Assembly: GCA_036435485.1 (NCBI GenBank)
Contig: CM071594.1
Location: 101,397,001-101,461,000 of the forward strand
Origin: Saposhnikovia divaricata
Taxonomy: Eukaryota; Streptophyta; Magnoliopsida; Apiales; Apiaceae
Reading direction: 5' to 3'
Length of the DNA: 64,000 nucleotides
In this document: positions 11,064-32,160 of the stretch, in pieces
How positions within the stretch are numbered: the stretch's first letter is position 1
Layout of the letters: every line of letters begins with the position of its first letter
Position numbers and translations under genes: made by a program
Notes under the pieces: model-generated
Databases searched by the model: none
What the model saw: only the letters and a program-made list of their open reading frames with translations
What the model was told of the DNA's origin: nothing

Positions 11064-12225
11064 TGTTAGGTCCGGAATAACGTAGAAGGGGGGTTGAATG
11101 CGTTATTTAACAATATTTTGATTTTTGATGTGAATATGAGATAAAAGAAACTGAATCGAAATAACACAACTGTTTGGGAAATTTCTTTGAATAGATAAAA
11201 CCCGGAGGTTTGCTGCACAATCTAATCCTATGGATCAGCTACAAAATCAAACACTCCTAGGATAGTTTAGGCACGAGGACCTTCTACCCGACACTTCCTG
11301 AAAGCGGGCTAAGCCGGCTTCCCTACTAGATGGACTATCTAGCAGCTCATAAAGAGAAGATATAAGAGAGAGAAGAGAAAGTTATGTGTTGAGGTGTGTT
11401 TTAAAATGAAATACAACAGGCCTATTTATAGGCTATAGAAAGTCACTATACTGTACTATTCCAACAACCCCAAAACCGTGTCTGCTGAATTGATTTTGGA
11501 CGTGGGCCCCACCTGCATAGTAACCACTATTTGCACAGTAACCACTATTTGCATAGTAACCACTATTTGCACAGTATCACTATTTGCACAGTACCTGCAT
11601 AGTAACCGTGCATAGTAACCGTGCATAGTAATCTTGCATAGTAATTGTGCATAGTATTACTATTTTTTATATCTCTTGGGTTTCTCTCTTCTGTTTATTC
11701 TGCTGTTTTAATTTATCTCAGAAAATAATCCAAGTACCAGATTAATTTAATTATTTTGTTATAAATAATTAATTAATCTGTTACTTATTTAATTTTCAGA
11801 GTAAATTAATTTTTGACAATACCTTGAGATATTATGTTTGTCCTTGATCGTCAATAGGCTTTGGCAATTCTTTCTGTGAATTAATGTGTTGATCCTTCTC
11901 GTATGTGTTGACACTTAGTGCACTGGTCTGGTTCACAAGTGATTAGCATTGATCTTGATCTTCACACCTTCGTTACATTCCAATTGATTAGCATGCAGCA
12001 GTATTTTCAAATAATGCAAATACATGGAATCTTTTGGCCCTTCAACTGAATCATCTATACATCTTATTCTATCACTGAGGCTTGATCATGTTAATGAACT
12101 TCTTTCAGCGACTTGATCCTTATTAGTGCCTGTTCTTCAAATTTCACGATCCCTGTATAGAGATGATATTATTTACTTTTATCCTAGTTGAGTTATATAT
12201 GTCCTCTATTACATATTATTTTACA
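11064..12225 (-). mobile_element. 5' LTR of element C
   Basis: The end (11064) is fixed by the CCTAACA terminus next to the primer site. The start is placed at 12225 (TGTAAAAT on the minus strand) because LINE coding sequence begins just beyond. With only one LTR in the window the start is uncertain by some tens of bases. Confidence 0.65.
11514..11664. repeat. Short tandem repeat inside the C LTR
   Basis: Around ten degenerate copies of a roughly 15-20-base unit of the form TGCATAGTAACCACTATT / TGCACAGTA. It lies in the half of the LTR nearer the primer site and could hold repeated regulatory elements or be replication slippage. Confidence 0.8.
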
Positions 12226-12227
12226 TT

Positions 12228-12716
12228 ATGCTTTACAAGTGGGGAACCTGGCTTCGTGCTCCGGCCAGGAGGGCAAGGGGAAATGATCGGAGTAAATTCC
12301 TCAGGGACGAGAAAGATGCTGACTGGGACATAAGTTACGGAAATTCAAAATTAAATCAGCATATTTCGGGGGATTCTAGTAAATAAATAATGCAAACTAA
12401 TAGGCAAGGGCGTAATTATAGCAAGACCTTATATGTTAAGGAGATAAATCAGGAAACTAATAGCTACAATAAAGATAATTTGGTTTTGGCGGCAAATTTT
12501 AAACACCAGACTGGGCCATCTGAGGAGGAGTTGATTGGGCTGAATATTGAGGAAAGCAACAAACGCAGGAGAGGCCCAGAAATTAATAATTTTATGGAAA
12601 TCGAAGATGGCAGCAAAGGGGTAAACTTTGAAACTGGGCTTTCTAATGTTGATTATCCAACTTCCGTTACAAATGATTTGGCTTCGCTTGCTAAGCAAGC
12701 TAGCCAGTTGCAATGA
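12228..12716 (+). pseudogene. LINE ORF1, C-terminal part
   Basis: The frame opens with KWGTWLRAPARRA (12237-12275), the conserved C-terminal motif of plant L1 ORF1 proteins, which bind RNA and have a CCHC knuckle upstream. A TAA at 12384-12386 interrupts it; the same frame continues to a TGA at 12714-12716. The N-terminal part with DUF4283 and zinc knuckle is missing. It may lie beyond element C, which seems to have inserted into ORF1, or may be lost through 5' truncation. The stop overlaps the ORF2 start as ATGA, typical for tightly spaced L1 ORFs. Confidence 0.75.
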
Positions 12717-15523
12717 ATATCCTAAGTTGGAACTATCGAGGGTTAGGTCAACCTCGTACAGTTCGGGCTCTAAATGACCTTGTCAAGTCTCATAGACCTG
12801 ATTTTTTGTTTTTATCCGAAACAATTTCTTTTTCTAATAAAATAGAAGAGGTCCGTTTTAAATTTGGTTTTGATCAATGTTTTTCAGTAGACAGGGTTGG
12901 TTGAAGTGGTGGTTTAGCTATTTTTTGGAGAAATAATGTGAATTGTGAAGTCACTAGTTATTCGAGAAATCATGTAGATGTCAATTTTCTCTCTAATGGC
13001 AGTGCTATATGGTCTCTGTCTTGTTTTTATGGCTTTCCAAAAAGATCTCGCAGGAAAGACTCTTGGGATCTCATTCGTATGTTGGCTTCTAGAACACAGC
13101 TCCCCTGGATTATTATCGAGATTTCAATGATCTTCTGGTTGCAGCTGACAAATGGGGAGGAGTGCCTCATGCTCAATCTTTGATGTCAGGTTTTCAGGCT
13201 GCTATCGATGATTCGGATTTAGTGGACATTGACCTTCATGGTGGAAAATTCACTTGGGAAAAGTCTCGTGGCTCCCCTGAGTGGGTTAAGGAGCACCTAG
13301 ACAGGGCTCTCGCCACTCGTGCTTGGTTGCACATGTTCCTTCTCAGCAAATTGTCTGTTATTCACACTTCGGTCTCAGATCATGACCCGATTGTTCTGGA
13401 TTTGTATAGTGTGTATTTTTCTCAAAAGCAATTCAGGTTTCGTTTCGAGAATACTTGGCTCCAGGAACCAGGTTTTAATAAGGAAACTTCTGAATTTTGG
13501 CTCTCTCTTCCTCCTAGTCACATCCTTCCTAAACTTCTTTCTGTGTCGAGCTTTATGGCGCGCTGGGGGCGGAATTTTTTCCATAAGTTCCGGGACAAAA
13601 TAAGAAAACAGAAGGAGTTGCTCTCTAATCTTGTGAATCGTATTGATGTTGCAGGGGTTCAGGCATATTTTGAAGAAAAAGAAAGGCTGAATGAGTTGTT
13701 TCTTCACGAGGAGGTTTACTGGAAACAAAGGGCTAAAGTGTTTTGGCTAACGGAGGGTGACGCTAATACCAAGTTTTTCCATGCCTCAGCCTCTACTCGT
13801 AAAAAGTTAAACCACATTCCTTTTTTGGAATCGGATACAGAAGTCGAGTGAATGATATGGAAGGTATGTGTAGGATAGTGCATGAGTATTTGGTTTATAT
13901 TTTTAAAGGAGATGCTTATGTCTCAAGTTATCACCCTGGAGAGGAAAGTAGGTGTGTGACTGATGATCATAATCGCTTGTTAGTGGCAGAATTAACCTTT
14001 AAGGAATTTACTACGGTTGTGAAGCAAATGTACCCGGACAAAGCGAGTGGTCCAGACGGCTTAAATCCTGCCTTCTTTCGACAGTTTTGGCCCGTCTTGG
14101 GCAAAGAGGTATTTAATTGCTGTAAGGATTGGTTGAGTAGCTGCAGCATCCCAGCAAACTTGAATGACACTAACGTCGTTCTTATTCCTAAAAAGGAGAA
14201 TGCGTGTAAGATGAAGGATCTTCGTCCCATTGCCTTATGCAATGTGCTTTATAAAATTCTCTCTAAGATTCTAGCAAATCGTCTTAAATGTGTGTTGCGT
14301 CATATTATTTCTGAGAATCAAGGGGCTTTTGTGCCAGGGAGGAGCATCAATGACAATTTGCTTATTGCGTTTGAGCATATTCATCACATGAAGAAGTTGA
14401 ATCGAGGAAACAAGGGTGATGTGGCCTTAAAGCTTGATATTTCAAAGGCCTATGACAAAGTAGCATAGGGATATTTAAAGGAGAGAATGCAAGTAATGGG
14501 TTTCTGTTCAAAATGGGTAAAATGGATGATGATGTGTTTGACCTCCGTCTCGTACGAATTTTGTTTTAATGGTGCAATAATCGGTCCAATCATTCCATCA
14601 AGAGGAATAAGACAGGGAGACCCGCTTTCTCCCTATCTTTTTCTTTTCTGTGTGGAGGGGCTCTCTTTGGTGCTTTCTAAGGCTGTTTCTGAAGGAGTTG
14701 TTCATGGAATTAAGGTCAGTACTTCAGCCCCCATTGTATCCCACCTTCTGTTTGCCGACGATTCTTTCTTGTTTTTTTCGTGCGAGTGATCATGAAGCTG
14801 CAGCAGTTAAGAGCATTTTAGACAACTATGCAAACTGTTCTGGGCAGGCAATAAACTACTTGAAGTCAGGTATCACATTTAGTTCAAATGTTAGACAAGA
14901 TAAGTAGAGGGAGATTTCCTCTATCCTGGTGGTTGCAAACGATTTGCAGAATAGCATGTATTTGGGTCTTCCGTCTTTGGTAGGCAGGTCGAAGAAATGG
15001 GTGTTTGGATTCATCAAGGAGCGATTGTGGAAACGCTTTCAAGGGTGGAAAGCAAAGAAAATTTCTCGTGCAGGGAAGACAGTTTTAATAAAAAATGTTG
15101 CAACTGCCATTCCTTCTTATTTTATGTCCTCTTTCCTTCTTCCTAAATCTATGTGTCATGATATGGAGGTGATGATGAACAAATATTGGTGGCAATCAGG
15201 GGCTTCGGATAGGCAAGGTATCAATTGGATTGGATGGAAAGGGTTGAGTATGTCAAAATGTCAAGGTGGTCTCGCGTTTCGAAATCTCTATGGGTATAAT
15301 ATTGCTCTTATGGCCAAGCATGTCTGGAATTTTTATTTATAATCCTCAAGCTCGTATGTCAAGAAAGCAAAGTATTTTCCAGGCTTGCACATACTACATA
15401 CTAAAGTGGCTCCTGGGTCTAGTTTCATTTGGCAAGGTATTGTCACAGCGAGAGATGAAGTTCTTCAAGGGTACATGTGGGTTTTGGGGGATGGAGCTTT
15501 GATTAAATGCACTCAGGATCCAT
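12713..15523 (+). pseudogene. LINE ORF2: endonuclease and reverse transcriptase (first part, broken)
   Basis: Starts MNILSWNYRGLGQPRT at 12713, the N-terminus of the apurinic-like endonuclease that nicks target DNA. The catalytic SDHDP motif lies near 13378. The reverse transcriptase follows: DKASGPDGLNP (about 14040), LKLDISKAYDKVA (about 14430, motif A) and FADDSFLFF (about 14752, catalytic box). A C-terminal part continues through WVLGDGALIKC to 15523. The frame is broken by a stop at 12901-12903, a one-base loss near 13120 in the endonuclease, a frameshift near 13845, TAG at 14465-14467 inside motif A, an extra T near 14775, a stop near 14905 and further shifts near 15340. It is split at 15523 by solo LTR O and resumes at 41536. 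Confidence 0.88.
15519..15523. repeat. Target site duplication TCCAT, left copy (LTR O)
   Basis: TCCAT directly precedes the LTR start TGTGGCATCCC at 15524. The same five bases follow the other end at 41531-41535. Confidence 0.85.
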
Positions 15524-16173
15524 TGTGGCATCCCATAATCCGGGGTACAGATTTGGGACCACTAACCACAAATAACATCATACAACCCTGGATAAAACAT
15601 GATATAATAATAGAAACCCCTTAACCAAGATCGCATACAGGTTATGGTATGAAACAAACTATCAAATTACATTATTACAATTAACCTCAGAATAAAACTG
15701 TTATACAATTTTTTTTTGATTAAAAAAAATCACTTCCTAACTAGATATCCAACCTTGGCAAATTCCCAAACCACTATCCGACGAAATGCATAATCCGAAC
15801 GTCTCCTCTCGCTGCCGGAAGGGTAATATCGACTGGCCACAAGGCCCACTAATCATCTCTATTAACTGGAGAAAATAAACATTAAACCAAGAGTGAGCCA
15901 ACAATGCTCAACAAGGGTAAATAGTGATAACAATACCAATGACAGTTATGAGTTCTGAAAAACAAGAAGAATCAACATATGTGCTGCGAAAAGAAGCAGC
16001 TAAAGAAATTTAACATCGCATCATCAGGATAAGCCAACATTGCTCCACTAGAATAAGGGGCATCAGCAATGAGAACTGATAAAAGTTCTGATAGCAAAAT
16101 ATAATCGAAATAAGCTTCAAGGGAATCAGGTATTAAAACAACTCAATCTCAATGTATAGATTAGAATTGGATT
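15524..16173 (-). mobile_element. Solo LTR O, left part
   Basis: Plus-strand start TGTGGCATCCC aligns with the TGTAACGCCCC ends of the array LTRs. It belongs with 37898-41530: removing the array and one GGATT rejoins a single LTR of about 4.28 kb inserted in LINE ORF2. No supported gene. Short repeats such as GCCAACATTGCTC/GCCAACAATGCTC occur near 15897 and 16032. Confidence 0.8.
16169..16173. repeat. Target site duplication GGATT, left copy (array)
   Basis: GGATT immediately precedes the first LTR of the array; its partner is at 37893-37897. Confidence 0.9.
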
Positions 16174-16796
16174 TGTAACGCCCCCAAATCCAGGGTCAGG
16201 GATATGGGTCGCTACCGCGGAAAACCTTAACAACCAAACAATCAACTGCCAATATTAAATCTAAAACATGATATCCGACCCCTAACTACCAAGAATCTTT
16301 TCAGGTTATAGACTTGGAAACAAGAAATTCAAAAATGCTTATAATAACTTACAACTCTTGGTACAACAATTCTCTTATACAGTCTTATGTTGTTAGTATC
16401 ACCTTGACATAAGGTATACAACAACCACAATATTCTAATACAACAAATATTACAACTCAGGAATATGAATACCATACCAGTCTAACTAAACCTCTGGTGG
16501 ACAAACTCAAAATACAGAATCACTCTGAGCCGATCATCAACTCGATCCATGACTTACCCTGCTTCGAGCTAAACTAAGTCAACTGCATCCACTATCTATC
16601 TCTGTAAAATAAGAATTAAACAAAAGCAAGAATGAGCGAAAGAGGCGCTCAGCAAGTAATATAATAGAGTATACTAAAATACTACCACAACTCACTCAAA
16701 ATATATTTTTACTACTCCATACGACTTATAAATATAATTACTTTTGAAAAGAGATCAACTCAGAAATTCTTATAAATCTCGAAATACTACTCCGAT

Positions 16797-16985
16797 ATAT
16801 CTCATTAACTTCTCAAAATACTACTCGAAAATAAATCAATAACTCCTCAAAATACTGCTCAAAGATAAATCAATAACTTCTCAAAATACTGCTCAAAGAT
16901 GAATCAATAACTTCTCAAAATACTGCTCAAAGATAAATCAATAACTTCTCAAAATACCATTCGAATATAATTTAATAACTTCTCG
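16797..16985. repeat. 34-bp tandem repeat in array LTR1 (about 5 copies)
   Basis: The unit is close to TCAATAACTTCTCAAAATAC plus 14 further bases. The same block is present in LTR2 (about 22617-22805), LTR3 (28420-28606) and LTR4 (34207-34393) at the same copy number. Confidence 0.85.
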
Positions 16986-17279
16986 GATCAACACCCTCTA
17001 CTATTAACAGAACCACAAAGGCATCCGCTAACAGTCTAAGGTATCTAAGATTGGACTTCTTCTCGAAACGCCTTCTCAAGTAATGGATGATCAGTCCATT
17101 GCCACATCTCATTTTCTATCGATAGAAAGGATGGTCGACGTCTCGAACCACCCAAATAAAACTTCTCAGAAGGATGAGCCGTCTTTCTCGGCCCTTCATC
17201 CTTTATATGCAACAGTTTGGGCCGGTGCGTTACTCCGGTCACTTTTGCTTTTAGAAGCAATAATCCACAACTTACTTTA

Positions 17280-17290
17280 TATATATATAC

Positions 17291-17357
<67 letters not shown>
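17280..17357. repeat. Expanded (AT)n microsatellite, LTR1 only
   Basis: An almost pure AT run of about 78 bases with one CAG interruption. The equivalent sites at about 23100, 28898 and 34686 are much shorter. Confidence 0.95.
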
Positions 17358-17359
<2 letters not shown>

Positions 17360-19853
17360 CCCACCATTAAATATACATATTCTGTAGTATGGAAATATTA
17401 TTAAATATATCTTTATCATCTCTTCTACGAATACAAATGAAGTATTTCGATAAACGTCTCAACAATATAAACCAACTTATAAAATAAATTGCAAACATCT
17501 CGTGTAATAAACAGCTCAACAATAATATATATGCATGTAAATTGCATGGATAAAATCTGGTATAAACCACTAGAAAGAATATATTTGCTTTTGAATATCG
17601 GAAGCTTAATCATCATACTATATATAGATAACAATATAAATACTCCGAACGATGGAGTACGGGTTAGTAAACTTGCAATACCTGCATCATACTTTCGATA
17701 TAAAATATACTCTGAACAATAGAGCATAAAGTAAATAATTTGCAATTATGGATTTAAATCTAGTTCGCACATTTCATATATTTCAAAATACGAATACTCT
17801 GAACGATAGAGTATGCATATATAAACTTGCCTCTGGTCCTGAGCATAAAGCAGAAAACCGCGAATAAATCCTTCGCACCTTGTCCAAGCAATTCCATGGA
17901 GGTAACTTACCTTTCTTCATACGACGCCCCGATCTTTCCTCTTTGATGCACGTCGTTCCAACTTGATTATACCCTAATGGTACTGAAATAGTTACGAGTA
18001 CGTGTCAGTCCTACCTCGTATCTCGAGTAAACACAACTTGGAATTGTCACTAAATCATATAAAGTCAAACTATAGGTGTCCTCCCTATAGTTGACTATTC
18101 TATTATCACTTAGTACACATAACACATTTAGTAAAGAAAAGGAAATGGAAAAGTCCCCCTTTACCAAGTGGACATTTCCTGGAGTTAATCACCTCAAACA
18201 ATTATAACACTTAATCAAACTCCACTCAACATATACAACTATAACGCCTTTGACATTCTATGACACAAAATAATTAATAGATAATCCTCAAATCACAATT
18301 AATCTTCAACAGGGCACATAAATTCCCGAGACAACCATTATCCTCAAATTAATACATAAATAGACAAATTAAACCCCAAGACACTATTAATCCTCGAAAT
18401 GAATTCCCTGACATATATACATAAACATTTAGCACCCAAAACATGCCTTTAGACCATTAAAGTCAAATAAGTTAAATAAATTTAAATGCAGGAGATTTTT
18501 TGGAAAATTTCGGCATGACCTATTCGTTTATCGGACTATGGGCACAGCCCCTCAATTGCAATACAACCCTGTTTTAGCAAAAATAAGCTGCCTCAACTTG
18601 CAGCAACATAAAATAAACACATAAGAAAGTATCCGCCCTGACATGCGGCACATAGCACATAATGATTTATATTACACTACTACTTACGCTACACCAATGA
18701 TCGTATTTCTCACGTATTTTAATGATACACGTGACAATCAATCATTGATGTTCGTAAGCCCTAGGGAACAACCCCTAGCATTAACTATTACTTACGCTAT
18801 ATCGATGATCACACCATAAGTATATGAATTATACCCGTGATAGTTAATCATGGATATTCGTAAGCCCTAGGGATTAGCCGAAAAGAATTACACAAATCTT
18901 TAAATATTGACATTTAAAAACTTGTGATCTTCTCATAACCCCTAGCACAATTCTAATTATTATAAAATTCTAACATTTAACATGTATCACGTATTCCCAT
19001 ACTTACCATTTAGTCAACTCATATTACTCCACAAATAATACCAACATTACCAATCCACCAATATCCATAATTCGACTTACATAAGTAAAACCGATATACA
19101 TGACCGATAACCATTTAACCATATATAATCCAACACCAAGTACTTGTTACTAGTAACTGACTATTAACCAACCACTTACAAATCAACACCAAGCAGTTGA
19201 CAATTATATATTCAACGAATACTATGACTCGATTTATAACATTTAGCATATGGCATTTACAGTTAACAATTACAATTGAAAACTAACAATTAGCAATTAG
19301 CACTTAACATTTACTCGGACTTGCAATTAGTCCTCCACAATTATAATTAGCAACTTAACTCTCCAAATTAACTTATGGAAATTAAACAATATCCATAATT
19401 TAAAATATTAATCTACTTGTAAAAATTAACAATTAACTCACAATTTATATCTAATTACAATTTCGACAATTAAACAATACTCGCAATTTTACAACTAATT
19501 AAATTGCAACAATACTAATTTAATAATTAAACTACTACAATTAACACATTAAACTCATAATTTATCTCCAATTAAATCACCACAATTATCAATAGCAATT
19601 ATACTCCTCCGAATTAAATACGGAAATTCAACTAATATACTTAACTTACTACATTAATCTAATTATGAAATTATTAATTAACTCGCAATTTAAATCAATA
19701 CAATTACAACGATAATCTCACAATTAAACTAATTCAATCACAACAATTACATAATCAAACTCAAATTTACTACGAATTTAATACGAAGATTACATAATTA
19801 AAACACGAAACGAATTATACCTCTTCGATTTTCAAGCTCCCCAAACAATCTCT

Positions 19854-19858
<5 letters not shown>

Positions 19859-19945
<87 letters not shown>
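19859..19945. repeat. (CT)n microsatellite in array LTR1
   Basis: Pure CT run, i.e. (GA)n on the element's own strand, followed on the plus strand by a GC-rich stretch. Equivalent runs of other lengths occur in LTR2-4 and in solo LTR O. Long GA runs near transcription starts are common in plants, so this could mark the promoter or leader; that is inference. Confidence 0.9.
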
Positions 19946-19947
<2 letters not shown>

Positions 19948-20572
19948 CTGCACCACAGCCTCCACAGCGCCACAGCTACGCACGACCTCGCCGGACTGCT
20001 CCCGCCGGCTGCAAGTCGCGGCGGCGCCGCCACCTGCGCGCGACCTCTCCCCCTTCCCGTGACTAACCAGAACACGCACATACACACTGAATTACACACA
20101 CCCACACACACATGTATATATATATGTTTGTATAACCCCAATTGATTTCCCCCAATTCAATTTCATCAACCCTAATTTCTTCTCTTTTCTTCCCCTCTTT
20201 CCTTTTTCTCTCTCCCCGTTCTATTTCTGTGTGTGTATATGTGTGGCTGCGTGTGTATTGATGAAAGTATAAGAGCTGTGTTAGTGTTTTTAACCTAATG
20301 GGCTTGGCCCAATAACAATTAAAAGCATTACAAAATAATACTACATGCCTTTAAATAACATTTTAAATTACAAACTCTAATTTGTAAAAATAAAAAAAAT
20401 TTCTAGCATAATTAAATACTAGAATATTTTTAAAGATATTCGGAGAAAGAAATAAAATTAAATCTCAATTTTCCAATTTAATATGCATTTTACAAATAAT
20501 AATAATTTATAAACACAAATCGAAAAAAAATAAAATAATAATAATTTATTTTGAAAAATTCGGATTGTCACA

Positions 20573-21993
20573 GTCTTCCCTCCTTAACAGGATTCCGTCC
20601 CCGGAATCCGCAGAAGAAAGAACAAGATTCTAAGACGCACCGCTTCCTTCCGACTGAAATTACCAAGGCCTACGGCAATCCCCGCAACTTCGCTATCTCG
20701 CGACTCAGACGATTCGGTACGCACATTTCCAATTCTTCATATCCATAGTGCTTCGGGTTAAACCGCGAAAAGAATTTCGAGAAATCCCTAATAGCCATGA
20801 TTCCACTTTCAACGTACAATGTCGATCGAGGAACCTAACAATCGGAAGGTCTCGATTTATTCCTCATTCAACTGTTTACCGAGCAACAATGCTAGAACAC
20901 GAACACCCTGTCGCCATTTGTTAAGACACAAAAGAATAATGAAAACAACTGAAATGACAGAATCCTTGAATAAAATAGATTCCTTATCAATTTGAATGTC
21001 ACACAATGTGATCATGATTAAAAAGCTTGAGGCAACCATTAAAGGTTACAAAAGAATAACTGAGAGATCAATATGATCCAAGAAACTCAACGTTGCGTGT
21101 CTCAGTTAAGACATTACTAAAGGTAATTAGCCTTCTTGTATTGCACAACACACAAGTGATGGCGTCCATCCAACTTCTATCACACAGACAGATAGTCCTT
21201 GTGTCCCCTATATAATAGGGTTGTTTGTCTCAGCTAGAGTAAGGAGCTTTGGAAGGAAATTTCTGGTTAAACAAATAAATAGCATCTTATAGCAAGAAAC
21301 TTTCAAACGTACACCTTGGACAAAACTAAACAAATTCCAAAGGTGTTAATCCCGAAAGAAAGATTTAACGGGAGAGGATACTAGCACATGACGAGCAAGT
21401 AGTGTTGTACCACGAATAAAATTTATCCACCATTAGAAAAATTAAGGCGGAAGTTCAATTTGAACAAACCTATCAGGGCTTCAGAAAAACCTGAAAAATA
21501 GGTATCATGACAGCCTCTGACACAATCAAAACCCAACAATCGGGTGAATAAAAATGTTTAAAAGAACTATAACTTAGAAGACGAAATATATCTTCTAACA
21601 CAATCTTCCAGTGAAGGAGTATCAAATAAATTATAGATGAAAAAGAATATTGCCGCGATCTCCACAGATGCATCCTCGGTCGGCTCTTCTGACGAACGAT
21701 CAATCAATTCTAAACTCTCTTCGCAACGTCTTAAGATACACGATACCCTACATCGATAACAACTCATAGCAGTCTTTAAAGACTCTACTGCCGCAATCTC
21801 CACTCGCAAGGAATTCTACTCGGCTCGGAACCATCATCCTAAGGTAGAATCCTAATCTCGACTTACTCATTGGAATATATCCGATAATCCAACACGAACT
21901 CTATGTGAGTTCAGACATCCACACATAACTATATATATAATCCTACGCTCTCACTTGTTTCTAGTTTCTATAACCCTTGCTCTGATACCATTC
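20573..21993 (-). mobile_element. Array internal domain 1 (1421 bp, non-coding)
   Basis: Lies between the polypurine tract GGAGGGAAGAC (20573-20583, read on the minus strand) and the tRNA-iMet primer site (21979-21990). No gag, protease, polymerase or integrase motif is seen. The largest minus-strand frames (21567-21809, 80 codons; 21473-21703, 76 codons) recur in the other internal domains only because the domains are near identical. It presumably keeps packaging and priming signals. Confidence 0.88.
21979..21990 (-). other. Primer binding site, array internal 1 (tRNA-iMet)
   Basis: Minus-strand TGGTATCAGAGC, three bases past the LTR2 end; exact match to the canonical tRNA-iMet site. Confidence 0.93.
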
Positions 21994-26373
<4,380 letters not shown>

Positions 26374-27794
26374 GTCTTCCCTCCTTAACAGGATTCCGTC
26401 CCCGGAATCCGCAGAAGAAAGAACAAGATTCTAAGCCGCACCGCTTCCTTCCGACTGAAATTACCAAGGCCTACGGCAATCCCCGCAACTTCGCTATCTC
26501 GCGACTCAGACGATTCGGTACGCACATTTCCAATTCTTCATATCCATAGTGCTTCGGGTTAAACCGCGAAAAGAATTTCGAGAAATCCCTAATAGCCATG
26601 ATTCCACTTTCAACGTACAATGTCGATCGAGGAACCTAACAATCGGAAGGTCTCGATTTATTCCTCATTCAACTGTTTACCGAGCAACAATGCTAGAACA
26701 CGAACACCCTGTCGCCATTTGTTAAGACACAAAAGAATAATGAAAACAACTGAAATGACAGAATCCTTGAATAAAATAGATTCCTTATCAATTTGAATGT
26801 CACACAATGTGATCATGATTAAAAAGCTTGAGGCAACCATTAAAGGTTACAAAAGAATAACTGAGAGATCAATATGATCCAAGAAACTCAACGTTGCGTG
26901 TCTCAGTTAAGACATTACTAAAGGTAATTAGCCTTCTTGTATTGCACAACACACAAGTGATGGCGTCCATCCAACTTCTATCACACAGACAGATAGTCCT
27001 TGTGTCCCCTATATAATAGGGTTGTTTGTCTCAGCTAGAGTAAGGAGCTTTGGAAGGAAATTTCTGGTTAAACAAATAAATAGCATCTTATAGCAAGAAA
27101 CTTTCAAACGTACACCTTGGACAAAACTAAACAAATTCCAAAGGTGTTAATCCCGAAAGAAAGATTTAACGGGAGAGGATACTAGCACATGACGAGCAAG
27201 TAGTGTTGTACCACGAATAAAATTTATCCACCATTAGAAAAATTAAGGCGGAAGTTCAATTTGAACAAACCTATCAGGGCTTCAGAAAAACCTGAAAAAT
27301 AGGTATCATGACAGCCTCTGACACAATCAAAACCCAACAATCGGGTGAATACAAATGTTTAAAAGAACTATAACTTAGAAGACGAAATATATCTTCTAAC
27401 ACAATCTTCCAGTGAAGGAGTATCAAATAAATTATAGATGAAAAAGAATATTGCCGCGATCTCCACAGATGCATCCTCGGTCGGCTCTTCTGACGAACGA
27501 TCAATCAATTCTAAACTCTCTTCGCAACGTCTTAAGATACACGATACCCTACATCGATAACAACTCATAGCAGTCTTTAAAGACTCTACTGCCGCAATCT
27601 CCACTCGCAAGGAATTCTACTCGGCTCGGAACCATCATCCTAAGGTAGAATCCTAATCTCGACTTACTCATTGGAATATATCCGATAATCCAACACGAAC
27701 TCTATGTGAGTTCAGACATCCACACATAACTATATATATAATCCTACGCTCTCACTTGTTTCTAGTTTCTATAACCCTTGCTCTGATACCATTC
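26374..27794 (-). mobile_element. Array internal domain 2 (1421 bp, non-coding)
   Basis: Same length and layout as internal domain 1, with only scattered base changes (e.g. CTAAGCCGC near 26432). No coding region supported. Confidence 0.88.
27780..27791 (-). other. Primer binding site, array internal 2 (tRNA-iMet)
   Basis: Minus-strand TGGTATCAGAGC next to the LTR3 end. Confidence 0.93.

Positions 27795-32160
<4,366 letters not shown>

Larger units (their letters stand above)
8675..12225 (-). mobile_element. Element C: 5' part of a SIRE-like Ty1/copia retrotransposon
   Basis: On the minus strand the order is 5' LTR (12225-11064), tRNA-iMet primer site (11061-11050) and a long gag, which is cut at 8675 by element G. 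Protease, integrase and reverse transcriptase would lie beyond G, left of the window. The long Gag with a coiled-coil extension and a second zinc knuckle resembles the SIRE/Maximus lineage. Confidence 0.8.
16174..20572 (-). mobile_element. Array LTR1 (4399 bp)
   Basis: Minus-strand start TGTGACAATCC at 20572, end GGCGTTACA at 16174. It is the most distinctive of the four in its left 1.4 kb and carries an AT dinucleotide run of about 78 bases (17280-17357) that is only 15-30 bases in the others. It contains a 34-bp tandem repeat (16797-16985) and a CT run (19859-19945). Short reading frames here are AT-rich or GA-repeat products and are not taken as genes. Confidence 0.92.

Noticed and set aside
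16797..16985. Regular 34-bp direct repeats resembling a CRISPR array
   Set aside because: Units abut without spacers and lie in a plant retrotransposon LTR; a simple tandem repeat.
17045..17419. Recurring 66-124-codon frames in every array LTR (e.g. 17425-17745, 17967-18167)
   Set aside because: Same reason: LTR sequence repeated four times; low-complexity or AT-biased products without recognisable domains.
19798..20141. Minus-strand frames of about 100 codons with long Arg-Glu repeats (also at 25584, 31371, 37162, 40453)
   Set aside because: They are translations of the (GA)n run and its flanks; their length follows the microsatellite and there is no family or conserved start.
21473..21809. 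80- and 76-codon frames conserved in all three array bodies
   Set aside because: Conservation only reflects near-identity of the array copies; no domain, overlapping frames, and no codon-position pattern visible.
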